From: Bidens hawaiensis
Taxonomy: Eukaryota > Streptophyta > Magnoliopsida > Asterales > Asteraceae
DNA: 64,000 bases
Direction of reading: 5' to 3'
Assembly (NCBI GenBank): GCA_021521415.1
Contig: JAIQDT010000028.1
Span: 2,261,001 to 2,325,000, forward strand
Made by a program: the position numbers and the translations under genes. The notes beneath the pieces were generated by a model. The model was given only the letters and a program-made list of their open reading frames with translations. It was not told the origin of the DNA and did no database searches. Of the stretch, positions 44,821 through 57,905 are shown one piece after another. The number at the start of each line of letters is the position of its first letter. Position 1 is the stretch's first letter.

Positions 44821-47800
44821 CAAGACTATAAGATAGGTGGTTAGACGTAACGACTTAGTATAGTCTTTACTTTAGGGTCCTTATACGTGTTTGCCTATAC
44901 ATGTTTACCCTACTTAATTGTTCAATGCACTTGTTTATTTATATACTTATTTATTTCATCAAATTGTATATATACACAAATACTCGAAACATACTAAGGT
45001 ATCCTTACCTTTGATAAAATTTATATATATATATATATACTTGTATTTTCATAATAATCTAAGGTATCCTTACCTTGTTTTTGTTTAGATTTTACATTTA
45101 CACATACATGCATTTTCATAACAACGTAAGATATTCTTATCTTACCGCGAAAACATTAGCTTTTATTGTGTTTTATGGATCACGAGCTTAACTTGGATCC
45201 CGTTGTTTCAAATCTCCTTAAAGATTGTCTCATATGAGATGACCACTTTAAGTTGTCGAATGTGAGCGTTCCGGTCGCCATCCAAATTTTTCGGTGTCAA
45301 GACAATAGAATTACGGTGATTTCGTGTTCTAGCTTTTTGACATGACGTTGTATCTCGATTTATTGTGTTATCATTGTTATTTGAGTCGAAAACATGCAAA
45401 AGTCACGGTGATTCGGACACATGTTTAGACTCCAACATAGTATTTTTTTTTGAAAAAGGGTTTTTTTTGTGTCGGAATATCAAGTCATGGTGGTTCATGC
45501 ATGATTTTTCCGCCTTTAAATCTTAAAACGTTTTTATTACATTTTAAGAATTTAAACTATTTTCCGTATTTTGTTATAAGTTCTTATCATAAGACCTCAT
45601 TTATATATGTTATTTTTACCATGAACAATTCTTTTATATCTTGATTTTGTATGGTAAAGTTTTACACCAATTTTCTCATTTTGATTTCACAATGATTTTT
45701 ATTACAAATTTCGTTCATTATGATCTCTTCGATATAAGTTAAAAAATACATGTATATATATGGTTTGCTCTACTCATAATGATTTTTAATATGCCATCTA
45801 TTTTATTTAGATTATTTATAAACTAAATTCTTATTTCATATTAAAAAGGTCTTACGATAAATTTTACCTCAAATTTTCAAGTAAATCCCCTATTGTATAA
45901 ACTTTGAGGCTCGATTTGGTTAAACTTTCAATTCTGCCCCAATAAGTTCGCGATCGTTAAAAATATCATTTGTTGCTGAAAAATTCCGAAAATCTCCAGT
46001 TTATTAAATTAGTGTGTTGTGATCAACTTTCGTATAGAAAAGTTTTTGATTTGGACCTCCGAAATATGAGAAAAACGTAAATATTTACAGCTGCGCAGGT
46101 CTGCGCACTGTTACGAAAATGGCTGTTTGGAGGTCCAAACGAATGAGTTTTTCGACGTTCTATATATCAACGAATTCGTCTTTCGACAACCTTCGTCATG
46201 GACTTAAGGTTTAAATTATTTGGATCTTTTATAAAAATTTTATGGCTGCTGCAAATTGGCTGAAAGTACGGGCTTTCACTTAGGGGCATTTTAGTAATCT
46301 TTTAAACGAGTTCGGGTGTATAAGTGGTTACAGCCATGAAAACATTTTCAAAATAAGTGTCTGATAACTTTACCTTCTGAAATAAATTGTTATTCAAGTT
46401 TACAAATCGTTTACTTGGGATTTTCTCGAGTTACAACGATGGTTATTTTAACTTACCATTATATTTTCATTACACGGTATTTGATAACGAACCTAGCAAG
46501 AAAATTTCCATTCATCATTCATACGGGTACCTCCTAGTCAATTATGACATTTAATCTACCTATTTTAATTTCCTCATAAGCAAAAAAAAAGGTTGTATTT
46601 TAATCGATATAAAAATTTTTACTCCCCATGACAATCGGTTTTATTTTTACAATAAACCTTAAAATGCAAATCATATCACCTTAGTTTTTCCATGATATCT
46701 CCCACTACTTAAATTTTAAGCATTTCAAAAACGACTTACGTTACACGGTTGGTTTACTTCCAAATTTCTCATAAATTACTTTACAACTTAAGCCGACCCG
46801 AAGTATTGTAACAACCCTCATTTTGGTGGAAAACTTTTAGCAATAAAACTTGTGTTTCACGAGTTTAAATCTCAATATTATATCTTATACATAATAACTT
46901 GTAATCTTAATTAACATAATTTTCATGGATATTTAAACCTTAGTTATAGATTATGATATTTCCAATTTAATACCTATTATTTGTCAAAACTCCCTAAACA
47001 CAACCACAAGTTCCCAAACACCCGTATTCCACCCCAAACTACTGCCTTCAATCAAACTATCCTTCCACTTCAAAGTTTCCCGAGCACTCAAATCTTTCCT
47101 CAATATGAATGAAACCTAACACCTCGACGTTATATCCTCGCCTACCCAAACCCCATGTAAATCCAAGATGTACAAAATCAACCCAATAACAAGCCCTAAA
47201 TACCGACACTCTTTCGCCATAAGAACCTATCTCATTCACTATCCAAATACTTTGCAGCCAACCGAAAACACATTCACTCTACACCAAATTTCCAAACCAT
47301 TCATCATTCGAAGCCTGAAACCTCTCCATACACACGCAGGTTTCATTTTCCAAAAAAAAAAAAAAATTATGTATGTATAAACAACTAGTGTATTTACAAC
47401 CTCATGTGTTCAAATAATCACATATAGATTATAAGCTCTTTCAAGACTAACGATTTTACAAATTTTCCAAAGCTTATAAAACATCTTTCCAAAAATCTAA
47501 GATTGTCATGGCAACAAAAATTCTATTATGAGGAATTGTCTTCAAATAAAATATTAAACGGCTAATTGCGTGTTTTCAAGGTTTTAAATATTGTCACCTA
47601 AAGTGATAAATCTCTTAATAACTTTATAAATATGAGGTTTCATTTTGAATGTCGAATTCGAGATTTATTCAATAGTAAATTACAACTTTTCACCATCTTG
47701 CATAAACTCAATGACCATGACTTTGCAAATCTTTTGGGACGCGCTTATAAATATTTTATATTGTTACGCAAGTTTTTGTTCAATAACGATTTACACAAAC

Positions 47801-49453
47801 TATTACATCTTATTATCGCAAGCATTATTTTATAAATACTTTTCATCACAACCGCTTTATGTATGCACATTCCCTTAACAAATTGGCTTACAAGATTCAT
47901 ATTTGGTAATGATTTAAATGTTTCTCTAGCTACGCGCTACTGCGATGCCTTGTTATTTGTACATTTCTTAGACACAATAAAATGGCCTTACTTAAGACCT
48001 CGTTTTCAATTTTAGTCTATTATACTCTACGCGATTTACATATTTCGACATTAAATTCGAGTTTCATAATTTTTGCGATTTTACTTTCATTTGATGAGAT
48101 GTTTCGATGACAATATTATGCACATGAGATTTCATTTTTGTGTCTTGATTATTCATGACCAAATTCAACTATTCAATACCCATTTGTGTGATACTTCCGT
48201 TTATCTTTTGAATGATACTTTCATAACTATCTTGTTCATGTTTGAGCATTTATGTAAACATGATTCTATACACTAATCTATAACATTTCATCTAATCTAT
48301 TAACAGCCTATGTGTGGCTGTCTACAAGTTTTGGCGCTATTAGAACCCGATATTATAATGACGATTATATAAATGGTTTCACAATAGTGGTCGTATTCAC
48401 GTTTTATCACATTTCATCGATTGTTTTGGTTGTTAACTGAATACTATTTTATTTATATGGTTACACGTATGCGTCACCCCAAAGAAACTCACCTCATTTC
48501 TCATATTGTTACATTTCAAGTAATCCTATCCTAAATACTTATAACCTCAAGTTTGCCCACATATGAAGCTAATTGTACGCTATTACTAATTGTAACATTG
48601 TTTCCCTCGACCTCATGTACTCACCTTTCAGTCTTCTCGTTTTTCACTCTTGGGATCCTTATTTCACTTATTGGATTTCACACTTACATCTATCAGAGTT
48701 CTTATTAGTAAAATTTCACTCATCAGATCTTATACTAATTTAGTGGCCCGATTTAAACCATGGATTTTAATGATTCACTTATTCCTTCACACTGAGGACA
48801 TCTGACTTCAATTCTTGTCTCGTAATTGTCTACCCGGAATTTTTATATATGCGAACATCTTCACTTATTTAAACCAAAATAGTTATTTTCACCTTGGTTA
48901 TACTTTAAGATTTTAAATGTTTCATTTAATTATTCCCTTTTTCCTACTTATTAAAAAGTCAATCCCGAAATTTTCAACCGTTAATACTGTTTTGTCAATA
49001 TTGGTAAAATTCAACAAATTTATTTACATATCCATTTTAAATATTTCATATAAATATGCCTCTTAAACCACACAATGGAACGATCCATGTGGACCATACG
49101 ACGATCTAAATAATTATGGGTGCACACTTAATTATCGAAATCCCCGTATGGAAGCCATAGTAAGTAGACTTGTGTGCGATAACTCAGACCCGAGGATGAT
49201 AGCAGAAAAACGATAAAAATGCGAAATCATGATAAGGGCATGGTGGATACGCCGCTGGTACATCCTATATATAAGTGTCTTTATTATGTTTCTCATTTGT
49301 AGCGTTTTTTGAAATCATGCAAGGATTTGACGTTATTCGTTTGCTTAAAGTTTGTTCATGCAATTATCTTACTAAAGACAACATTTGTTAATAATTACTT
49401 TTCTTTAAGTTTATTTTAATTTCGAGACGAAATTTCCAAAAAGTTGGGGATAC
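44821..49453 (+). mobile_element. Internal region of element C, non-coding
   Basis: No long ORF and no recognised domain. A 20-codon reading at 45175 (MDHELNLDPVVSN... then stop) lies where gag would start and may be its last trace. TGTAACAACCCTCATTTTGG at 46807 looks like an LTR start, and the C-rich stretch 46990-47350 looks like a leader; no matching end was found. 49080-49290 is conserved with element D. The last bases (CGAGACGAAATTTCC, then AAAAAGTTGGGGATAC) form the purine tract. Confidence 0.8.
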
Positions 49454-51948
49454 TGTGACATTCGTCAAATTTGAGTCTCGAGTATATATTCGTTTTGTAA
49501 ATTTTATTTTATAAAACCGATCCAACATTTTTAGAACCTTATTTAATTATCATATACCTCGATCATAAATAAATCGATGTTTGTCACACTATAGAATCAT
49601 TAAGAAAAACATAAGGGGTTAAAAATGATTTTCATAAACTAGTTACAAGCTTTGGAAACCTTTAAACTTGTATTAAACCATTATTAGAACTTGAGGGGCC
49701 AAAATGTAACTTTTATACACCATCCATATAAATAGAATAAACCCTAACCCTAAACATAAACCCCCATCTCTTTCTCTTTACTCCGGCCGCCGCCGCCGCC
49801 TCCGGAGAGCACCACCATTCCGGCCACCACCTCCAACACACACTCACACAACAACACAGCCGTCACCACCCACCCCCTGCCGTTTTCCGGCGAGCCCGGA
49901 TTTCCGGCGGGCTCCCGACGCCATCTCCGGCCCGTTTTCCGGCAAGACCACCCACCACCTCCAGCCGCACCACCAACACTCTCCAATCTCTCGTCTCTTG
50001 GCTTTTCCGGCAGCCCGCAAACCTCCTCATCTCCTTCTCCGGTAACCCCGTCACCTCCGGCACCCTCTCATTCCCTTTCCCTCGTTTTTCCGGCAACTGT
50101 TTCGGTGGTTGCAGGCTACAGCGTTGGTTCAGGGCGGTAACTCTCAGCGACGCGGTCGCGTGGATATATTATTTGCTTGATTTCGAGTTCGTATGACCAA
50201 GTTATGAGCAAAACAAGAAAGGGTTCGTATTCCGGCTGTCGGGTCAGTTTTCCTGCTGACTGTTTGGTTTTTCGGCGACGGTGAAGGTGTTTTCCAGTGA
50301 CGAAAACTGGTACAGATAGTGGAGTTCAATGAGACGGTCGCGTGGATATCTTATTTGCCTAAATCAGAGTTCGTTTGTTATGGTTTCGAGCTATTCGACT
50401 ATTTCTTTTTGTAAGTATTTTAAAGGTTATAAAACTTATAAAAATAAATATTAAATATAAATAAACTTTTTCGTATTAAAACCGAACACCGTTATAACCT
50501 GTTTTCTCGGCTCGACTCGTTAAACTAATTTAATCTATATATATATATATGTATGTATGTATATATCCTAAATATATAAATAACGAACATAACTTATTTA
50601 AACACCCGACACCATCTTTTGGGTAAAGTTGTTTACATAAAAGATGTACATTTTTCACATGATTAACGTAAGCCTTAAATCAAAATCTGTTAATTTGGAG
50701 CTTTCGGTGGTCAAATTGATCCCGGCCCGTTAAGGGGCATTTTAGTCAATTTTGGAATAATTCGAATACTCTATCTTCTGGTTAGAACTAGCTTTCGGAC
50801 CAGAAGACTTTTATGTTCGTCATAATATCTTGAGTGTAGTGGTCAAAACCCGATTCCAGACTCGCAGTTCGGATTCTGAACAGTACCAGCTCGCTTAAAT
50901 ATTGTTTATTTCATAACTCAAGTTCTAGACATCCGTTAGACCTGTTTCCAGCGGCTACGTTCTCGTTTTTAATTGTATATTATTTCCTAAAAGTTTCAGG
51001 TTTATTTATTTTCTGACCAGTCAGCTCGCTTAACCATATCCTTAAATTTCTCGTTAACTTTATAATTTCAAGGTGAGTACTTTCATACCCCGTTTTCCAT
51101 CTTCCGTTTTGGGGTGACATTTCATACTTATCAAACTAAATGCTTTATTACTTGAACCTTAAACCCACAAACATGATTGTATACTTTACTTGAATAAATG
51201 TTTGATTTGGTGTTCTATGCTTACATGATTATGTGCTTATGTGTTTATCGCTTTTGGATGGTGGAACTATAAATCCTAGACCATTTGGCAACCCCTCTTG
51301 GCAAGGTGTCGTTAACGTAATGCAATTAACGATAACTATTAAATCCTAAACTATTTGGCATCCCCTTATAGTTGGGTGTCGCTAACTTGTTTAGCGATAA
51401 CTATGTTTACAGCTTTTGGATGGTGGAACTATAAATCCTATACCATTTGGCAACCCCTCATGGCAAGGTGTCGTTAACGTAATGCAATTAACGATAACTA
51501 TAAAATCCTAAACTATTTGGCATCCCCTTATAGTTGGGTGTCGCTAACTTGTTTAGCGATAACTATTTTATCCAAGTTTATAGCTTTCATTTATTGTTTT
51601 GTATACAAGTTTTGTGGCTTTTTATTACTATATATTTATATGCTCAAACTTATGAATTGCTCACCAACCTTTGTGTTGACAAACTTTATTTTATGAAATG
51701 TTACAGGTTTGACTTTTGTTGACTCAAGGACTTGACGAAAACGTTACCAAGACTATTAGGTTATTAGTAAAACGAACAGTATAATTGCTACTTGTATTCA
51801 GTTTGTTTGTGTGAACGGGATGTGTTGTTTATTGAATTGTTGAAATAAAATGAGTTGAATAAATATTGTCACATTAAATAGTGTCTTGTGTATTTGGGCA
51901 ATCGGTTGCACCCCGGCATGTTCCGCCGCCTTTGGTCGGGGTGTGACA
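49454..51948 (+). repeat. 3' LTR of element C (2495 bp)
   Basis: It is a near copy of the 5' LTR, retaining the 15 bp GGTGTCGTTAACGTA near 51465 that the 5' copy has lost. TATAAATA lies at 49727-49734. Confidence 0.93.
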
Positions 51949-52869
51949 GCTAAAGAAGGGCATTACTATTAACAGCGAGAGAAACCGACTTCAGGTGAGA
52001 TTCTAGCCCCTTTATCCGTTATGTTTTTAGGGCTGCATGCATACTCCTTTGTGATAGTTGTTAATACACTTAACTTAAGTGGTAAGTGTATGATATGTGT
52101 ATGTTATATGTATGACTTAGTATTGATTGTTAGTATGGAATGTTTATACGAATGAATATGTACATATACATATGTGCATGACCAGAAGATATGTAAAGTA
52201 TGCATAAATGAAAATGAATGTATGATCGAGTGACGTGACAGGTACGGTTATTGGAGACAAAGGGATCAGACCCTAATAATATCTTAGACAGAAGGGACCA
52301 GACCCTGATAATATCTGAGACAGAAGGGACCAGACCCTAATAATATCTGAGACAGAATGGACCAGACCCTAATAATATCTGTGATGGTAGAGATAGAATA
52401 GCCTATGGTAAATTACAAGGCCTTATGAAAGAAAGTATCTAAGCGCGTGTGCATGTATATAAAGTTTGTATGAAAGAAGTAAGAGTAAATAAGGTATGAA
52501 TACGTATCTTCGGATGCGTATGAGTAAGGGTATGAATGTATTGTATGTTAAATGATTAACTAGAACTCACTCAGCGTAGCTGACTTTTAGTATGCATGCA
52601 GGCATATAGATTGAGGCAGCTGGCTTAAGGAGGGATACATAGCATAGACTGAAGAGACTGGCATCCATGATGAAGTGTTATGACTATTTTAATTAATTAT
52701 TTATGAAAAGACAATTTGTATGTTAAGACAAGAATGAATGTTTTGTAATGTAATGTATGAAGTTTTTAATTATTCCGCGAAGTTTTTAATTAACTCTGAT
52801 TTTAGAATTATGTTTATGAGTAAATCCAACACCAAAGTAGGGTTACCGGGAATGGGGCATTACAATCAT

Positions 52870-53710
52870 GAACTCACCTGGCACGAGGTACAGAATCAAC
52901 AATGAGCTAGGGAATCCCTAAGTACCCCCACAAATCAGACGCCTGTTGGATTACAAACGATAATTACTAACGGGCCATACCGACTCGCTTACTATACGAG
53001 GCGACCTAACATGGTTTGATTGGCCTAAAAGCCTCGACCTTACCAAATTCAATTACATCTGCCCCCGAGGCCATGTATTTACCAAAACCACCCGTCCTAA
53101 CATGGTTTGATTGGCCTAAAAGCCTCGACCTTACCAAATTCAATTACATCAGCCCCCAGGCCATGTATTTACCAAAACCACCCTTAGTTAATCCCGGAGA
53201 CAAAGGGTTTCCAAACTATACCTGAAAATTAAACACAAACAAGTTTAGGCAATACCAACCCAACAGTTTAAACGAATAAATTCGAGTAAAATCATAATAA
53301 GGTGTGTATGCTAGCCCAAAACATAAGAAGGTGAAAAAGGGCATCATGAACTCACCTGGCACGACGTACAGAATCAACAATGAGCTAGGGAATCCCTAAG
53401 TACCCCCACAAATCAGACGCCTGTCGGATTACAAACAATAATTACTTGAACTCACCTGGCACGACGTACAGAATCAACAATGAGCTAGGGAATCCCTAAG
53501 TACCCCTACAAATCAGACGCCTGTCGGATTACAAACAATAATTACTAACGGACCGTACCGACTCGCTTATCATACGAGGCGTCCTAACATGGTTTGATTG
53601 GCCTAAAATCCTTGACCTTACCAAATTCAATTACATCAACCCCTGAGGCCATGTATTTACCAAAACCACCCTTAGTTAATCCCGGAGACAAAGGGTTTCC
53701 AAACTATATC
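52870..53710. repeat. Tandem duplications inside LTR B2
   Basis: GAACTCACCTGGCACGA(G/C)GTACAG occurs three times (52871, 53350, 53449). ACATGGTTTGATTGGCC also occurs three times (about 53009, 53098, 53586). Nested partial duplications of about 85-110 bp and about 480 bp explain the order. ORF 53016-53225 merely reads two of these units. Confidence 0.85.
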
Positions 53711-55356
53711 TGAAAGTTGTTAACCAGTATTGAATAAGCGCATTAACGAGTTGTTTATGCACTTAGCAACCAACTCACCCCCGTGTGGACAAAACATAGT
53801 ATAATTACAGCCAACAAGTTCACAGGAAACTACACGAGTTGAATGGGTCGGTAACTCGCATGAACAACTCACAAACTACCAATTAAACACGAATTTGCGT
53901 TGTACCGACCCGTTTGAGCAACAGACAACCAATTCAGCCCCATTAACATAAAAAATTAGATTTTCATGGCCCGTATAACATACCGAGGCTACATAATCTG
54001 AATTGGTTGTTAATTCCCTCAAACAACGCGCTAAACGCAACAATCAACAAATTAGACAACCGAAATCCTAGTTTTCAATCTATCGATAAGTGACTAACCA
54101 AACACGCTTCATAGCTCCCGATTCTAAAGTATAATAGATATGACATACCTAGGAAGATGACGGAGCAAAAAATTCAATTGATACAGCCCCAAAAAGAACA
54201 CATTTGGACAGCCACCGGTTTAGCCTAAAACGAATGAATTGATCAATAACGAGTATAAGGAGCAGATTTTAGCTTGCAAAGACGCATTTTATTTCATAGG
54301 AAAATCATAGAAATAATTTATGAAATATTTACCACAGTTGTATAAATGTCTTAGATTTATAAAACTATTTTTTTTTTATATTTTTCTAGTGTACAAAAAA
54401 ATCATAAAAATTCCTCCAACACAGAAAGGCACGTGCAGCTATTTCTATGCGCAGCAAAAGTGTTTTATTTTTTTTTTAAAATCATTAGCAAACCAAATTA
54501 AACGATTCCAATTGGGTTGTCAACCTAACTCAAATATGAAGTTCTAGAAGTGGAACCAACCAATTTGGACTTTTCAAAAAAGATTTATGATGTCGGGAAG
54601 ACATACCAGAATCCGTCACCCCATATCAGCTTTGACACACGATCTTCTAAAATCATAAAAACCATTCAAATCTCGTCCAAAAATTACATATTATACCTTT
54701 CTGGAAACTAGACTCAAGTAGAACATTATGGAAACAAGAATCGATCAAAAACAATAAATTTTCATTGAGTTACAGACCGAACAATAAACGAGTTCCAATG
54801 TGTCAGAAACTATTATAATCAAAACTCAACCCTAACATGTTCAACAAAGGGTTTAATGGTGAAAAAGAAGTTTCTTGACATGGTACTAACCTGGAATTAG
54901 TTGATATACTCCTTGTAATGGCTGGAATTGAAGAAAATCAATGTGGGAGTGGCTATGGAGGTCCGATCGCAGGAATAAAAAAGGCGGCCAAGGTTTTAAG
55001 AGTTTAGGCAATTAGCAAAATCAGCCACTCCACTTGAAATTTGAGAAATCTTGTGTCAAAAGATAATTAATTAAATTTTAAGAATGACCAGGAGACCCCC
55101 CTCAAGTTGGAAGATCAACTCCCGATTATAGTACAAACTTTACAAATGTGCATGTCGTTAAACGAAAATTAGTGGGTGCTACATGCTAATTTAACACTTT
55201 AAGTTATAAGAGGCGATGCTTTGAGCAAAAGGATGGATAAACGGACTTTTAAAACGTATTACAAGGCTATAAATTATAAAGATGAAACTCCGGCTTTTAA
55301 ACAAACATTTATAAACGATCTAGCTGATTAACGAAATTTACGGGCGTTGCAGGAAT

Positions 55357-56776
55357 TATCCATGGGATGAATTACGCAAAGGTTTAGTTTATAACAAATA
55401 GTTAATGGCATGCGGAGTCCCTAAAGATTGTATTATTTAGGAATGAAGTTTCTAAGGTCAAGAATATAAGTTTAAACATAGTTAAGGAAAATTTTGGTGA
55501 GTCGAGTTTAGTTATTGAGAACTTACAAGATTTAAAGAGAAATTAATATAAAGTTATAACATTTCAAGTTTGTGATTTTGAGATTAGATTAATTCGATTA
55601 AGATATTCTAAAATATTTTAATAGTTAGTAATTAATAATTTAAATATTAATGGTAATGAGAAAACATGCGTATTTGAATTAAATTGTTAATAGATTAAAC
55701 TAGGAAGCGGATATTCCCGAATCACCGAGATAGTCCTATTCCAATTAAATCTTTTATATTAGATAAAATATAAAGTAGATAATTAAATTAGATTAAATTG
55801 GAAACTCATGGATTTTTTCTTTTTCATAAAATCGTTATAAATATTAGGAAGTAAGTAATTTGAATTATCAATAGTGGAAATTTGAGTAAATAATAAATTC
55901 CAAATTAAAGTGAAGCATATAATAAATTGAGATAAATGTGAGGCTAGAAATGCATGAACCACCATGACTATTCTAACAAATATGAAATTATCATTTAAAA
56001 TGTTCAAAATTTCAAAAATCAAGTAGGAAGTTGAAATTTTTACGATGAATGTTCAATCAAAAGGTCAATTTAATAATAAAAGTTAAATTAATTAATAGAA
56101 TTTTTTTAATTTAAAAATGGTAATTAAATTTAGAGAATACATAATTTAGTCTAATATTAATAAAATTACAATAATTGAATTTTAAAGATTTATAGAGTGG
56201 AAAATAAATTGTGAAAACCATCATGATATTGAGGAAAACAAGAGATGATAAAATATTTATAGTTTAAAATTTAGGATAAGGATTTAAATGTACTTAGAAA
56301 TTTTATAGTTTGAGGATATGGATATAATTTAAATAATATTTAACGGATATGAGTTAGTATAAGATTTCTTGTTCGGTTTGTTTTAGTTTTGTCGAGATTG
56401 GCGGTCGTTTGGCTAACGAAATACAGCAGCAACTCCTTGTCGATTCTATTAGTCGAATGGCAATCACGGGAAACAGGTGAACGACTTTGATTACGACGAT
56501 GATTCTTAGAAAAGACATTCTATGAGGACCAACAATGGAAATGTGTAAGGTGACAGGTGAGTTGTAGGAATGAGTTGATATGAAATAATGGGGATGCGTA
56601 TGTGTAGGTATATGTATGTATATGAATTAGTACTAGTGAAGACTCGAGGATGAGTCGGGATTTAAAATAATATGTATTAGTTTGAAGCATTTAAGTAAAT
56701 GAACAATGTTTTATAAAATTTTCCAAAAATAAAATAACCAAGCATATCAAATGAGTTGACCTCCCATGAGCTTTCC
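55357..56776 (-). mobile_element. Middle internal piece of element D
   Basis: About 1.4 kb of very AT-rich sequence between B2 and B3. No ORF with a recognisable motif. Its right end (CTCCCATGAGC) belongs to the repeat that continues after B3. Confidence 0.6.
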
Positions 56777-57124
56777 TGTAAGACCCCAAATCCCGGGAAT
56801 CCTACAGTTGGTAATCATACCCAAAATTTCTCAAAAATTTAAAGTCAAATGATTTCACCTTATTAAAATTGTTTCAGAGTAATAAACAGCGGAAAATCAC
56901 AAGTACTAAAACCAAGTTCCCAAAACTTATAATTTAAATGTTTAAAGTAATAAATGAAAAGAAAATAGTTTGCGTATTAATCTCCGACTAGTATGCCTTC
57001 AACCGTCCAAGTAGTCTCGAGCACGTCCAAGCGGTAAGCATCCTCCTCTAAACTTGAAACTCACACTAACATACACACAAAGTCAGCTTGAGCTGAGTGA
57101 GTTCAAGTTTTAATAATAGACATT

Positions 57125-57260
57125 TAAATAAATCATTCCAAGGGTTTAAATATAAAAACAGGATTATAAAACATCTCAAGGGTTTAAATATAAAAACGAG
57201 ATTATAAAACATTCCAAGGGTTTAAATATAAAAATGAGATCATAAAACATTCCAAGAGTT
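57125..57260. repeat. ~41-bp tandem array in LTR B3 (about 4 copies)
   Basis: Units share TCCAAGGGTTTAAATATAAA, then AACGAGATTATAAAACAT. Confidence 0.85.
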
Positions 57261-57467
57261 TAAAATGTAATACGGGATACGAACAGTTAGGCCATCATCA
57301 ACACTAAGTATTCGTACTTAGACATCTATGTACATCCATATATTTATAACAAAAGTCTTAATAATCATTCCAACGGTTTTAAAACTGTAAACGGAAATAC
57401 ATCAGTTAGGTCATCACATTGAATAAATAATCATCCTTACATATGAACATCTCTATACTTGCATTCC

Positions 57468-57470
<3 letters not shown>

Positions 57471-57530
<60 letters not shown>
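57471..57530. repeat. (AT)n microsatellite
   Basis: About 28 uninterrupted AT dinucleotides. Confidence 0.95.
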
Positions 57531-57532
<2 letters not shown>

Positions 57533-57534
57533 CA

Positions 57535-57905
57535 TTCAATAATAACATTCAGGGCCGAGCACACGTACAACCCAAACACGTAACATTCCGATGATGATCA
57601 TGCCACACGAGCCTCCCCCCTCACGGGCTTTTCAGGGCCCGCCACAGGATATAAGAACCTGAGTCGTATAGTTTGGCCCGGCCAAGATCACCATTCAATA
57701 ATAACATTCAGGGCCGAGAAAACGTACAACCCAAACACGTAACATTCCGATGATGATCATGCCACACGAGCCTCCCCCTTCACGGGCTTTTCAGGGCCCG
57801 CCACAGGATTTAAGAACCCGAGTCGTATAGTTTGGCCTAACCAAGATCACCATTCAATAATAACATTCAGGGCCGAGAAAACGTACAACCCAAACACGTA
57901 ACATT
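57535..57905. repeat. ~165-bp tandem repeat in LTR B3 (2.3 copies)
   Basis: AATAACATTCAGGGCCGAG, ACGTACAACCCAAACACG and CACGGGCTTTTCAGGGCCCG recur in order at two complete copies and one partial. Confidence 0.9.

Larger units (their letters stand above)
42324..51948 (+). mobile_element. Element C: complete non-coding LTR retrotransposon (9625 bp)
   Basis: LTRs of 2480 and 2495 bp differ in length only by a 15-bp indel at about 44336 / 51465 and by roughly thirty substitutions counted by eye. Exact TSDs GCTAA lie at 42319-42323 and 51949-51953. A primer site directly follows the 5' LTR and a purine-rich tract precedes the 3' LTR. The 4.65-kb internal region has no ORF longer than about 80 codons and no Gag or Pol motif, so it is a LARD-like non-autonomous element. 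It must have used another element's proteins. Low LTR divergence makes it the youngest complete insertion here besides K. Confidence 0.93.
41266..52864 (+). repeat. Solo LTR A' (about 1.97 kb after removing nested C)
   Basis: The ends are TGTAACATCCAAC and GGAATGGGGCATTACA, with exact TSDs ATCAT at 41261-41265 and 52865-52869. It is homologous in reverse to the LTRs of element A: hairpin cluster 42153-42228, 34-bp repeats 52250-52385, GAACTCACTCAGCGTAGCTGAC, and GATTTTAGAATTATGTTTATGAGTAAATCCAAC. A TATA box TATATATAA lies at 41397-41405. Element C sits at 42324. Confidence 0.92.
39882..55351 (-). repeat. Solo LTR B2 (about 3.87 kb after removing nested A'/C)
   Basis: Plus-strand ends are TGTAAGACCCCAAATCCCGGG and ACGGGCGTTGCA, with exact TSDs GGAAT at 39877-39881 and 55352-55356. 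A' sits inside at 41266. The 3.87 kb include a 78-bp tandem array (40473-40912) and tandem duplications at 52870-53710, which explain why it is longer than B1. Confidence 0.9.
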
